Position numbers and translations under genes: made by a program. 64,000 nt of DNA from Globodera rostochiensis (lineage: Eukaryota; Nematoda; Chromadorea; Rhabditida; Heteroderidae). The stretch covers positions 829,193-893,192 of the forward strand of contig JAEVLN010000006.1 of assembly GCA_018350325.1 (NCBI GenBank). The letters run 5' to 3'. A model generated the notes under the pieces. The model saw only the letters and a list, made by a program, of their open reading frames with translations. It was not told the origin of the DNA and ran no database searches. Position 1 is the stretch's first letter. Every line of letters begins with the position of its first letter. This document shows positions 1-11,453 of this stretch, piece after piece.

Positions 1-92
1 TGTTAATTTCGAATAAATTTTTTTATTAAAATATCGTTTTTAACTTTTTTAAATTTTTGCTCAAAAATATAATGATAATAAGTATAACTTAC

Positions 93-2080
93 CGCAATGC
101 AAAGACCGCTCATGGCTAAAAGAACACGAGATTTTTATAGAATAAATAAAAATGCTTCTTTTTTTTACTTTGTGTTGCGACCACTCCCCAAACAATCAGG
201 TCAAATCCCTGGTTGAGTCCACCGTTGTGCCAAACTTTGTGCCAATCTTGAATGGCCACCATTGCCAGCGAAATTGGCATTGCCAACGCGGCCAATTGCA
301 CATTTTGAACCCAAATGGAAACCGAACTGCGGCTCTTCAACATTTTCTCCACGTACACGCCAGCGAATCCGGACCCAAAGTTGCCCAAAATGACGCAGAT
401 CAAGCCTACAATTAAAAGGAATATTTATAAATTTTTATATAAACATTACGACACGGGGTCAAAGACCCGTCTTTTTTTGTTAACTTTTTATTTTATTTTA
501 TTCTAATTTAAGTTAATAAAAAATATAAGTCCAATTCAAAGTCTTTTAATTAAATGCTCACCATAAAGTGGTCTCTGCTTGGAGTGGTCAAAGCTTTTCA
601 GCTTTTGCTTGTCTTGCCCCGTCACAATGCGTCGTCGCGTGCCATTGGTGGTCGTCCCGTTCAACAACAATGCAAGTCCACCGTCGTGTGTGCCACCACC
701 ACCACCACCACCACCACCACCACTGATTAGCTTCAGCATTGCAGGCGGATGTGTGCCGTTGATGTCGTGTGGCGGAGGAGGTGCAGCTGCCGCAGTTGCA
801 GTCAGTGCATGCGTTCTGTTTAGCAACAACTCTGTGGACGTGCCATTCTGCACCAGTGATTGGTCTTTCGCCTTCGCCTTCACGTCTTCTTGGGCATTCT
901 GTTCAATTTTAAATTAAATTTTCCTTAATTAGATTTTATAAATTTACAATGACAAAAAGTTCATTATTTTGTTTTAGATCAACAAAACCCTTACATATTG
1001 GACGATGATCACGCCGGCCATCAAAATCATCAGTGAAGTCCACTGGGCCAGCGAAATGCGTCGTCGGAGGATGATCACCGTGAACAGTGCGGTGGTGAGA
1101 ATCTTCATCTGATCAAGCACAGAGAATGTGCTGGCGTCCAGGTTCTCCAGCGCGGCCAGGAACAAAAAGTTCTGCACAGTGTAGACAAATGCAGGCACGC
1201 CCAGCTTCATCGTGTCCAACCAGTTGAACTGATCGTACAGACGTCGGGGAGCACTTAAAAATTGTTGATCACAAAGCCATGATTAGGAGAGCATTCTATG
1301 ATCCCAATCTTGACTTATAGGTATAAAAAATATACGGATTATTAATCGGCTCTAATTCAAACAAATTTTTTTTGACATAATTTGAACACACTCTGTCTGT
1401 TGTTTACCTCCAGACTGGGCCAGTGAAAAATGTGAAGATGGCCAGTGCCGACCCAAATTTGGCAACCTGAATGAAGGGTTGATTGAACAACATTATTTGG
1501 TGTGTATTGCAGTACAGTACAGTACAGTACAGTACAGTACAGTACAGTACAGTACAGTAAAGTACAGTACAGTACAGTACAGTACAGTACAGTACAGTAC
1601 AGTATGGTACAGTACGGTACAGTACATACTTCGCTCCAGAACACAAGCGCAGTCTTCAGGAATGGTTGACTGTGCGGTTGGACGGTGGCAAATCGGGTGT
1701 ACATGATCTTCACCGCTAGCATTAACACGAGCACCAGCAGACTGACATATTTGAGCACTTTGCCTGGAAAATGCGTAAAAAATAAAAAATTTTAAATTGT
1801 ATAATAACAAAAGTCTTTTTTTTGTGAAAATTTTAAATTAATCAAAATTACCCATGCTTGGCAAGCGTCGACCAGTCGTTTCAGGCTGTTTCGCCGTCGT
1901 CGTTGTGTTTGTCGCTGCTTCTGCTACTGTTTGCTCTACCGTAATCGGTTCCTCTGTCGGCAGTGTAAGCACCACATGGGATACAGTAGATGTCTTGTTG
2001 GTCATCACGTTGCCCAACTGTTGTTGGTCATGTTCTGCGGCATGGCCAAATACAGCCCCAGCAATTGAGGTGAGTCCCAT
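93..2080 (-). CDS. UDP-sugar transporter, SLC35A family (5' part; runs off the left edge)
   Basis: Golgi/ER nucleotide-sugar transporter of the SLC35A2/A3 type. Seven exons join in frame: 1852-2080, 1630-1763, 1408-1466, 995-1253, 562-898, 169-405 and a 23-nt micro-exon 93-115, followed by a GTAAGT donor, so the last exons lie outside the window. Family hallmarks are LKYVSLLVLVL at the first membrane segment, VPAFVYTVQNFLFLAALENL, QMKILTTALFTV and GFAGVYVEKMLK. About 426 residues are present before the C-terminal helices. Two departures from the family are visible: a 76-residue polar N-terminal extension, and a 112-residue low-complexity insert (exon 562-898) with poly-Ala, poly-Pro and a run of ten Gly from a trinucleotide repeat. 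The start is the first ATG of a continuous frame. The sugar specificity cannot be read from sequence. Confidence 0.92.
1511..1625. repeat. (AGTAC)n pentanucleotide array in an intron
   Basis: About 23 near-perfect copies of a 5-bp unit lie in the intron between SLC35A exons 1630-1763 and 1408-1466. Every unit contains the palindrome GTAC, so both strands can fold on themselves. The tract leaves open reading frames of Tyr/Cys/Thr/Val repeats on both strands; these are artefacts of the repeat. Confidence 0.95.
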
Positions 2081-4300
2081 TTTGTCGGATCAGCGGAAAG
2101 GTTCGCCGAAAGTCAAAAAAACAAAAAAAAAATTTTTTTTGGCAAAGTAGCTAAAAATAAGAACAAATTTGCAAAATTAATTTTACAATATATTTAAATA
2201 AATGCAATTAAATTTTCTAATTTTAACACTTTGGCATTATTACCCGATGGAATTAATGAATTTTGTGCTTTTAAATATGCTTTACAATGTCTAAATAAAT
2301 CAAAAAAAAAATTTGTATGCAGAGGAACGGAGGAGAATAAATTATTCAGCGAATGCTTGTGTTGGTTGAGCAATGTGAATGAATCACAAAGTTCATTCTG
2401 CGCATATAAAAGCGCAAAAATGAAAACATTTCCCATCCTCAAATTTGCTGAACACTGACACCAATTTTTTAGGCATAACCCTTGCTAATAATTTGGCGAG
2501 TTGGCGGGGCGGGGGGGGGGGAGGACAAAATGGACGGGTGTGAAAAATAGAATAAGACTTTGGAGGCCGATTTTTCGCAAATTTATCATCAAAATGTCTT
2601 CTCAATCGGCTCTCACCAAACCAACCACTAAACCCCCATAATAACACCCACCGATCGTCCCCTGCCTTACCGCACCCACCCACCCACCCACAACTGCTTG
2701 CTGTTCGTCCATCGTCCGCAGCCCCCGCTCCACCATCGAGAGATCGGTGTAATGCGAGGATTGCGAACAACACCAGCAGAAGAAGTTAGAGGTAGATGAT
2801 GTAGAGGGAGGGGGCGGAGACCGACCAGTTCTTCTTGAACAGCTTCCCAACCAAATTGTGGTGAATATAGGAAAATTTTACTATTTGTCGTCCGTCGTTG
2901 GACGGACAGAGCCCCTCCCCTCCCCCCCCCCCCCGACAGGACAGGACAGGGCAGGGCATGGGCAACAACAGTATCTTCGTCCCCGTCTCCCTATGTGCTA
3001 AGGTTGTGTGGCGATGAATAGAGTTGGTGATCGGAGGTAAACTCTCCCATTTTGATCACTTCTCTCACGCTCTTTTTCTTTCTCTCTGGGGAAATGATGT
3101 GCATGTGCGCAGCACAATCATCGGCAGAGGTGGGGGCAGGAGGCAGCAGAGGAGTGCGCAAAGTCGTCGAGAGTTATCATTCTCGACGAAGTTGGTTGAT
3201 CAGCGGGGGGGGGGGGGGGGGGGGAGCCTCCTCCTGCAGACCGACCATCTCCTGCCTGCGCTGATGGGTTGGGTGCGCGATTTGGTTTACTATTTATTAT
3301 CACCCCATCCCCCCCCCCTTCCCGCGCGTCCCCCCCCCCCCCCTATGGACTTTGGAAAAAGGAGGCGGCAAAATTTGGCGATTGGATGATGATGGGGCAC
3401 AGCGGTCGGTCGATTGTTCACGTGAAAATCAGTTTATTTGATGATACATAATGTGAGGATGTGTTTGATCACTTTCGTAAACTGTACAAGTGTATAGAGC
3501 ACTAAAATTGCCCTTCTCTTCTCGCGCATATAAAATACGAGTTTTGGAAGATTGGGAAGCAAAACTTGGTGCGAACCGATCACATTCACGTGCAAATCAG
3601 TTTGTTTTGATCGTGAGAATCGGTATGCTGATGATGATGATGATCATCATCATCATCTTCTTCATTGTCCATGAGTTCAATCAAACTCACTACTTAATTT
3701 GTAAGCGTAGGCGGAAATATTTGACGAATTTTTATACGGTAAATAAAAAAAGTTGTTTACAAATTTGGCGCATCGGACCCGAAAACAGAACCAGCATTAG
3801 TAATAAAAAAGGCAAACCTTTAACGGTTTGATTGGCAAACAGTCACAAGAATATGATGTGAATTTTTGGGCTATAAATTTTTCTTAAATTTGTCATTGAA
3901 AGAACAGAAAAAAAACTTTTAAAAAATTTAACTTGTGAAGGTGTTTTGATTTTCTATAAAAAATGCATTCTTTTTATTCGATTACTTATTTAAATAATTA
4001 AAAATGAATACACTTCAAAAATAAATGGCAAATGATGAAAAAACTATTTTTATTAAACATTAAATGGGCGTAAAAGTTAATTTTATCCCCGAAATAAACA
4101 ACCACAAAATGTTCGCCAATCTGGCATACATTTGTGAATGTTTATTTGACAAGATTTATTTTAGTCATCTAAAAATACTGATTTTTGCAACAGTTTTTAA
4201 ATTAAATTGACAACGTTTTGGCAAACGTGAATATTTTGAAAGAAATTAAATGAATTTTTATATTTGAACATTTTTGCGTTTATATTTGAGTTATAAGCAA
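2081..4300. other. Non-coding stretch with G/C homopolymers
   Basis: Upstream of the SLC35A gene I see no convincing exon. The stretch holds poly-G and poly-C runs near 2511, 2926, 3205 (18 G) and 3330, and simple ATG/ATC repeats near 3630-3655. Open frames here are low-complexity (poly-Gly or poly-Pro) and have no splice support. Confidence 0.6.
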
Positions 4301-5867
4301 TAGGGTTCGGATAATCGGGTTGGGGCCGGGCGGGCTTTTTTCCGGGCAACCCGAAAGTGGCCGGGCGGGCTTTTCCGGGCGAATATTTTTGGGGTTTTCC
4401 TCCGGGCGGGCTTTGCCGGGCGGGCTTTTTTTGATTTTTTGTCCGGGCGGGCTTTGCCGGGCGAATATTATTGGGTTTTTCCTCCGGGCGGGCTTTGCCG
4501 GGCGAATACCGGGCTTTAGCCCGGATTTTGGAAAACATCCGAATACCGGGCGAATATTTTAAAAATTTTTTTGAAACAGCTTAAAAGTTAGAGATTGATC
4601 ATTCCTGATCATGTACGATACAGACCAAGGATGTGTATCGTATCGTAATCGTAAATATCGTAATTTAGAGCCATATCGTATCGTATTTTCGCTAAAAATC
4701 ACCCGTATCATAATTTTTGAGGCCCCAGATTCGGGAGGGGGGTCGGCGGTGCCGATAGGCGCCGTCGAGAAATTTTTGAATTTTTTACTCAATTTGTTAA
4801 GGGCTATCGGACATTTGGCACATTGGACATTTGGCACACTGACATTTGGCACATTGGACATTTGGCACACTAGTGGAAAAACGGACATTTGGCACACTGG
4901 GGGAAAAAAGGACATTTGGCACACTGGAAATTTCGCACATTGAATGGTTCAGATTCGAATAAAAATACTACCAATCGATTCCTCTCGTCGAGCTGAGTAA
5001 GAATTCGCAAAAAGTTTGTGCCGGAAACCACTATGAAGAAAATTATGAACCACCAAAAGATGGCCAAAATAGGTTGACATTGTGTTTTTTGAGTTTGTTT
5101 TGATAATTTATTGAAATTTCGAGTGCAATTTTAGCCAAATTACTCAACATTGGCTTAATTTCAAATTTATTCATCTATCTAAAATATTGCAAGCTTTTAT
5201 TGAATGTGTGCGAAATTTATGTGTGAAACGTCCTTTTTCCCCCCAGTGTGCGAAACGTCCGTTTTTTCACTAGTGTGCGAAATGACCGTGTGCCAAATGT
5301 CCAGTGTGCGAAACGTCTTTTTCCCTCCCAGTGTGCCAAATGTCCGTTTTTTCACTAGTGTGCCAAATGTCCAATGTGCCAAATGTCCGGACACCTTTGT
5401 TTAAGAGATTTTCATCCAAAATTTAAAAATATTGTACCTTTTTTTTGAAGTTTTTACGAATGCGAGGGCCCGGCGGTGCCGATAGGCGCCGCCGGGAAAA
5501 TTTTTTTGATTTTTGATGACAATTTGTAAAGAAAATTGGTTCAAAAATTACGAATTTTGCAAAACAAAGGGGTTCCCTACTTGCAAAAATGACAAAAAAT
5601 ATTCGGAAAATATTCGGTTTTTTGGGGCCGGGCGGGCTTTTTTCCGGGCAACCCGAAAGTGGCCGGGCGGGCTTTTCCGGGCGAATATTTTTGGGTTTTT
5701 CCTCCGGGCGGGCTTTGCCGGGCGGGCTTTTTTTGGTTTTTCGTCCGGGCGGGCTTTGCCGGGCGAATACCGGGCTTTAGCCCGGATCGAATATTTCCTA
5801 GTCGGGCGCCCGCCCGGCCGAATGCCCGCCCGTTGCCCGCCCGACCCGGGCGCCCGTCCGAACCCTA
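4301..5867. mobile_element. Composite non-autonomous hAT-like element, 1.57 kb
   Basis: Both ends carry the inverted repeat TAGGGTTCGGA, and the element is flanked by the exact 8-bp duplication ATAAGCAA (4293-4300 and 5868-5875). Inside, two direct copies of a CCGGGCGGGCTTT-rich block sit near each end (about 4321-4560 and 5625-5790). Two copies of the GGCGGTGCC-GATA-GGCGCC hairpin lie at about 4744 and 5471, and a large foldback at 4803-5395. No transposase frame is present. Eight-bp duplications and ends of this form are typical of hAT elements; the family assignment is inference. Confidence 0.85.
4803..5395. repeat. Foldback made of iterated GGACATTTGGCACA motifs
   Basis: The left arm (4803-4945) has repeated GGACATTTGGCACA(C) motifs in one orientation. 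The right arm (5196-5395) has the same motif inverted (TGTGCCAAATGTCC), with variants reading TGTGCGAAACGTCC. Each arm is internally tandem, and the spacer is about 250 bp. It lies inside the 4301-5867 element. Confidence 0.85.
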
Positions 5868-7052
5868 ATAAGCAAATTTAAAAAAAGTAAAATTTAATTT
5901 CTTAATTATTATCAATTTTAAAAAAGTGTAAATTAAGAGAAAGAATTTCGTATAGCTGAAAAATATCTTCCATTAGTTGTTTTTTTTTCACACACAAAGT
6001 TCGCGTTCACCACTAGCAATAACTTTTGATTTAGATTAATTACCCTATTTAATTTTTTCTTATCTGAAGTCTCACCCCTGCCACATTGGGAAATTGAAAA
6101 TTTACACCAAAATCACCCCCACCCGGCGCCCGATCGCTTTAGAAGCTGTACCGAGATTGCTCTCGCCCCTGCCGCTTCAATCATTTGATAATTTGGCGGA
6201 CTGTTCACGCCGCTGGAACGCCGTCCGCCCGTCCGTCCGTCCGTCAGGACAGGGCGCGCAAATTTGGGCGGGGATTGTACAGAAAAAAGTAATATTAAAT
6301 GCTGACAAATAATTTTGGTAAAAAACTAATTGCCTTCCTGTGCACCTAGTTTAGCGGATAGAAAAGCTTGATCAAATTATAAATAAATAATATTTTTTTC
6401 CATTTAAAATATGGCGAATCGCTAAACGTCATTTTTAGCCTATGTGATTCCAAATAATGCATTTATCTGCCTGCATATAAAGCATAGGTTGGAGAACAGA
6501 TCGTTAACTAGCCGATCGGACTAATCTGATCAGCAGCATAGTCTGATCAGCAGGATAGTGTCAGTTGCAAAAAAGCTGTTACGTCAATCGATGTCTGTCT
6601 CTACTCCCGAGCAATTGCAGTTCGTTCTACCCAAACTATCAAAGAAATCAGCGAATCCCTTAGAAACTGACCTTTGAGAAATTAAGATACAATTACTAAT
6701 CACTCAATTTAACTGTCTTAAATCTAATTAGGTAATTAAAAAAAGCAAATCTTTGCAAACGCCCAACCAAAAATAATTTGAATTGGAAAAAGGGAGTAGG
6801 GCAGATCGATCATTATTCATTCATTCATTTCATCAAAATTGCTTTAAAATGACCTTGGATTAGCAAAAACTGCAATTAGTTGCTAACTAAACGAACACAA
6901 TCAGCGTGATTGGAGCGAAATTTTTAAATAATTAGGTAATTTAGGCTTAAAAATTAATTAAAATGAAAAAAGGATGAACTGGGACAAAAAATAATTTTCT
7001 GAGATTTGAATAATTTTTCTTAACAAAACTTATATTTTTCTAAAAAATTAAT

Positions 7053-7076
7053 CGGCGGTCGCCTATCGGTGCCGCC
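7053..7076. repeat. Solo copy of the GC-rich hairpin module (diverged)
   Basis: GGCGGTCGCCTATCGGTGCCGCC, inverted relative to the copy at 4744 and slightly diverged. No target duplication or element ends are recognisable around it. Confidence 0.6.
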
Positions 7077-7761
7077 ATTTAAACGCATTGAATGATTCGA
7101 CACAAACAACATGCAAAAGCCGAGAGTTATTTACAAAACTCAAAAAATATATAAATGAAGTGGCTTTCGGATGGTTTTGTGGGAAAATAGGGAATAAATA
7201 TTTTTGGAAATAGTGAATTAATTAAATTTACAAAAAAGACGAATGTATAAAAAAAAATTGGTTTCAAACTTCCAAAATTTGCTTTTTGAATCATTAAAAT
7301 TTTGCATTGGCACACATGCTTACCCTAATTGGGGGTTCGTTTTGATCACTTTGAATTGAAAGCGACGATCAATTAATTCATTAAGCAAAAAAAAAATTGA
7401 AAATTCAACCCAAAAAAAGGATGAGTTTTGAGCTTTTGAGGATCTCCGGCATAAAAAGCCGACTTTATATATTTATATATATAAGCTGTAGTGGTCAGTG
7501 TCATAATGTGCGCAAAACCACCACCGCATTTTTTGCTGCTGATCTCGACGGCCGGCATAACCATCGCTCTCGCCTCCCCCCCCCCCCCCCAAACACACAT
7601 CGATCTGATCGCACCGTCGACCCAAATTTTGGCTCACCCGAGGCGGTAGCAAGAGCAAAACGTCATCAGTTGGGGATGAATTTATACCTCTCAGCTGCTG
7701 AGGTCATTTAGCGGACCTCGCCGCGGGGGATAATATCATGGGGGGTGGGGGTGTATTATAG

Positions 7762-8032
7762 CACGATTAATGAATGGGGAGGATGTGAATGTTCCTGCGG
7801 TTTTATTTTTGGAAATGATCAGAGTGATCAGTATAATGAACCAAAATGGGCAGTTGAAAGAAGAGATTTATTTAATTGGTGGGAGTTTTATTCTCGAAAA
7901 AATGGATTACCTATTGAATTTTGTATGAGTCTAAAATCTTTTTTTATCAACTATATTGAACACAAACCACAACGTTCAATTATGAGCAATTTTTTGGACC
8001 CAATTTGTGCTAATAATCTGATGAGATATAAG
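7762..8032 (+). CDS. Possible internal exon of an unrecognised gene
   Basis: A 271-nt open stretch lies between an acceptor (TATTATAG) and a donor (AAG|GTATTT). It would encode about 90 residues with a protein-like composition: a Cys-Glu-Cys-Ser-Cys cluster, a Trp-Trp pair and several aromatic residues. No start codon lies in the frame, and I could not find flanking exons. It may be a fragment of a dead gene. I do not recognise the family. Confidence 0.3.
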
Positions 8033-9515
8033 GTATTTTTAATATTAGGCAAAATTTGAAGAAAAAAATTATCAAATGCCGTTAAACTAATCTGGGAAAT
8101 ATTAAAGCAAATTAATTATATTTAATTAAATATTGAAATAATCAAGCAAATCTCTTTTTGTTCATTTATGTGCATAGAAATAGCTCTTTTTTAAAAAGCA
8201 AAAACTTTTTATCTAATCATTTTCGTAAACATTATTCAATTTTTAAAGACAATCTTTGATCATTTTTTGGTGCATTAATACTTTGATTTAGACAAGATCA
8301 TCAACATTTTTGCTGCTGCTGCTGCTTTTGCAGTAGTCCATCATTGTCCACTGTTACCGCATTTTTGCGTTGCGCATCAATAACACACGTACACATAGTA
8401 AAGGCCAGCACACTTCCTGTTCTTCACCAACACCCCCAACAGCACCGACTGTCGATGGCTAAGAATGTTGTTGTTGCTGCTGCTTATGCTTCTACTTTAG
8501 CTTAATTTCTTTTTGTCCATGCAAAATGGTTGCGCACGTGAATTTTGTGTTGAATCGCACAATGTCGAGCGGGTAATTAGCCCCCCCCCCACCCCCTCCC
8601 CCACCACCACCAAACTTTGTGGGATGGCCTCGGGCAAAATTTTTTGTCGTTGTTTCGGGGAGGGAATCCCCGACGGGCAACAATCGTCAATTATGACCGG
8701 GTTGAAAAATACACCCCCAAATATTAATAATTTTACTAAAACTGCTGGGGGGAATTTGGAATTTGCTTGTTTTTTACTTGACACCACACCAAAGCATTCA
8801 GCAATTTGCAAATAAAATGACTCAATTTTGGAATTTTTCCGGCCCTTTTTCGGCGTCACCAACCCCCGCCCCCTCCCTACAAATGCGCATTAATTTAAAA
8901 AACAAGCAGTCCAAAAAATGCAAAAAAGGGGACCCGTCAACGATAAATGCAATCCTTCATAGCTAGAGGGTATATGTAAAGATACAAAATAAATAAAAAA
9001 TTAAATGTTTTAACTAATTCCGAGCTTTCTGCCGATCCTGCGATTCACAATTTTTCCGAACCGCCGTCAGCGCCTTGCTCGGCAGTGCCGGACGGACCCG
9101 TCCAAATTTAAATCGACCTAACCAATTTGTTTAAAGAATTCGTAATAATGGTTTTGAAGAACAAAAAAAATGTTGAAATGAAAACGCCAGAGATGATGGT
9201 TAGAAATTGTTATAATTTCTTATAATGTTTGAAAGACTGGCACTAACCACCCAAAAATTTAAAAAAATTATGCAATAGGTAATTAGAAGAAAAATCTTCT
9301 CAAAATTGCACCAGAGTCAGGAGTTCACATTAAATTACGAGAAATAATTTCACAAACTTTTACAGCACATTTATATACATAGTTTTATTTTTTATAAATT
9401 TAAACAATATTTGCCGATGAAAAATAGAGATTTAAATTTATCTAAATAATTAGTCATTTATATAAATTGACAAAAATTTACTTTATAGGTAAATAGTTAT
9501 CGTCAAAAATCGGGA

Positions 9516-10215
9516 ATGAATGTTTCTAGCGAAATTTTATCATTTGCGGACCAATGCATTCGTCCCAATTATTCGGATGCCCAAAATGCCATGGCCAGCT
9601 TCTTTTTTGGCTTTCATCTCATCGGGCTTGTGCCACATTTGTTGGTGCTACCGGCTACAATACAACTTGCCAAAAAACGAAATGCATTTTTCATTCTCCT
9701 GCACATTGTAAAATAAATATAATTAAAAAATGAAATTTAATAAAACTAAATCATATGAAAGAATGAAAAATATTTAGCTTTGGATTTTTATTTGGCCATT
9801 TTCAGAGCAATAAAAAGGATAAATATATTTGTTCTTGCTTTCCTCAACAAAATAAACCATCAAAAATTTAAAAAGATTAAGAACCTTTAAATGCATTTTT
9901 AGCATCTTGTTTTAATTTTAAAACTAATTTTGGCATTTTGTTGGCGTTTCAGCATTTTATTTATGCAGAATTATTACAGTAATAATCGATCACCGGTTGA
10001 TCAAACATTAATTGTGACATTCACTGTACGCCATTTACCACATTCAACAGCCCATGGTGATGCTGATGTTGAGCCGTGAACTGCGCGAAGAAATGCGCAA
10101 AGGATTTGGTAAAATGTGGAAGAGAGCGCGACTAAGCAGTGACAATCGTGTTGTTGTTGTACACCATACAAACAGTATCAAAATTGCATGTCCAAAACAG
10201 CTTGACAAAGCTTAA
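9516..10215 (+). pseudogene. Probable 7TM receptor remnant (first and last parts only)
   Basis: Exon 9516-9707 starts at ATG and encodes a receptor-like N-terminus with one hydrophobic helix (FFFGFHLIGLVPHLLVLPA), then a GT donor in phase 0. Exon 10051-10215 begins after TTCAACAG and encodes PMVMLMLSRELREEMRKG, like the segment just after TM7 in nematode Srx/Srw-type receptors, followed by a basic tail and stop. The two join in frame to about 118 residues, but the middle transmembrane helices are missing and the gap is only 343 bp. An internal deletion is the simplest explanation. The family assignment is tentative. Confidence 0.4.
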
Positions 10216-10576
10216 TTGGCATTTTCTCTGCATTTTTTCAATTATTTTAAAATTCGTTTTGAAATGGTTCGCCATGCTTTTTGAAAGAGATTTCAAAAAA
10301 ATAAAAATGAGTTGTAATTGAAGTAATTGAACCAATTATGCTGCTGGACAATAAACTACTTTTCTCGTGTTTTGAAAAATTTTATACAAAAACAAAAAAA
10401 AAACATTTTGGAAAATATCAATGTTTAGGAGGTGCATTTTTAGTCCAAGACAAAGTCATTTTTTATAAGAAAAAAATGATTTTAAGGTTGCATTTTTTGT
10501 GCATTTTTTTCGCATTTTCTTAAGAAATCTTCCATGAAAATGCCGAAATATTTACTAACCGCAAAAATGGCGAAAT

Positions 10577-10970
10577 ATGGGTATTAATTGGATTATGATT
10601 GACTTTAAATTTTTGCCAAAATATTTGACGGTAAAAACTCTCTCTCTCTTTTTAAAAGAAATCGTTCTCCAGGACTCAACCAGCCAGATTCAAAAGACCC
10701 TTACTATTAGCCGAATCAAACTATCCTTTCCCATTGTGCAGGTAATTTTTTTAGTTTTATATAATTTTTTTAATCTTAAATTTTTTGTTATATTTTTTTA
10801 TTCCCTTTCCCCTAACCGGAAAAATTCCACAGGATTCTTTTCCAAATTCCGAATCCGGCAAATTTGTACCCCGGCGGATTGCAACAGTGCTTTACCTTAA
10901 TTGCACAACAGAAAACACACAAAAAGCACCTCCTCAATTATATCAATTTTTCTTAACAAAAAAATGTTGA
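10577..10970 (+). CDS. Small two-exon hypothetical protein
   Basis: Exon 10577-10741 (ATG to CAG|GTAATT) and exon 10833-10970 (after ATTCCACAG) join in phase 0 to encode about 100 residues. No domain is recognised. The first exon could instead splice in phase to the coiled-coil exon at 11454, in which case it would be the start of that gene. Support is splice consensus and frame only. Confidence 0.3.
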
Positions 10971-11453
10971 CATATTCAAAAACTTTTCTTTTGAATTGCC
11001 TTCCATTCTTCTCCCATTTTTGGGTCAGCATTTTGCTCAAAGCAAATATTTATGTATGGAGGATAAAATTGTGATTAATTCCCAACAGTGAATGCCACAT
11101 TTTTAGGGAGAATAAATCCTTAATTTACAAATACTTAATCGACAATTTCCCATTTGCATATTTTAATAGTTTATTAATATTTTGTAAACATTTAAAGTAT
11201 TAATTTATTCTTTAATTATTTGACTATTTACTTTTTCTTTGCATTCTTTTTAAAAAGACGCTTAAGCTTAACAAATAACGAGCGCTTTAACTCACACAGT
11301 TAATGTTTTCGTTTATATATATATTTTTTTTTAGTAATAAAAAATATTTCACTTTTGCAATATCTATCAAATGAATTTTCTTTGTTTTTTGGGCAAAAAG
11401 GTCGGTTAGATGAGAACATTTTTTACAATGTAAATTTTGTTTAACAATTTTAG

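Larger units (their letters stand above)
5868..9515. other. Mostly non-coding stretch
   Basis: AT-rich with short GC islands. It holds an isolated hairpin-module copy (7053-7076), C runs near 7576 and 8581, and one exon-like open frame (7762-8032, listed separately). I found no other frame with splice support. Confidence 0.5.

Noticed and set aside
1404..1758. Tyr/Cys/Thr/Val repeat proteins on both strands
   Set aside because: They are readings through the AGTAC array; only the SLC35A exon at 1630-1763 is real.
2231..2458. Open frame upstream of SLC35A
   Set aside because: AT-driven frame without partner exons; more likely the 5' flank of the transporter gene.
4197..5881. Gly/Arg/Pro-rich open frames on both strands
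   Set aside because: They read through the CCGGGC arrays and foldback of a mobile element, without splice or start support.
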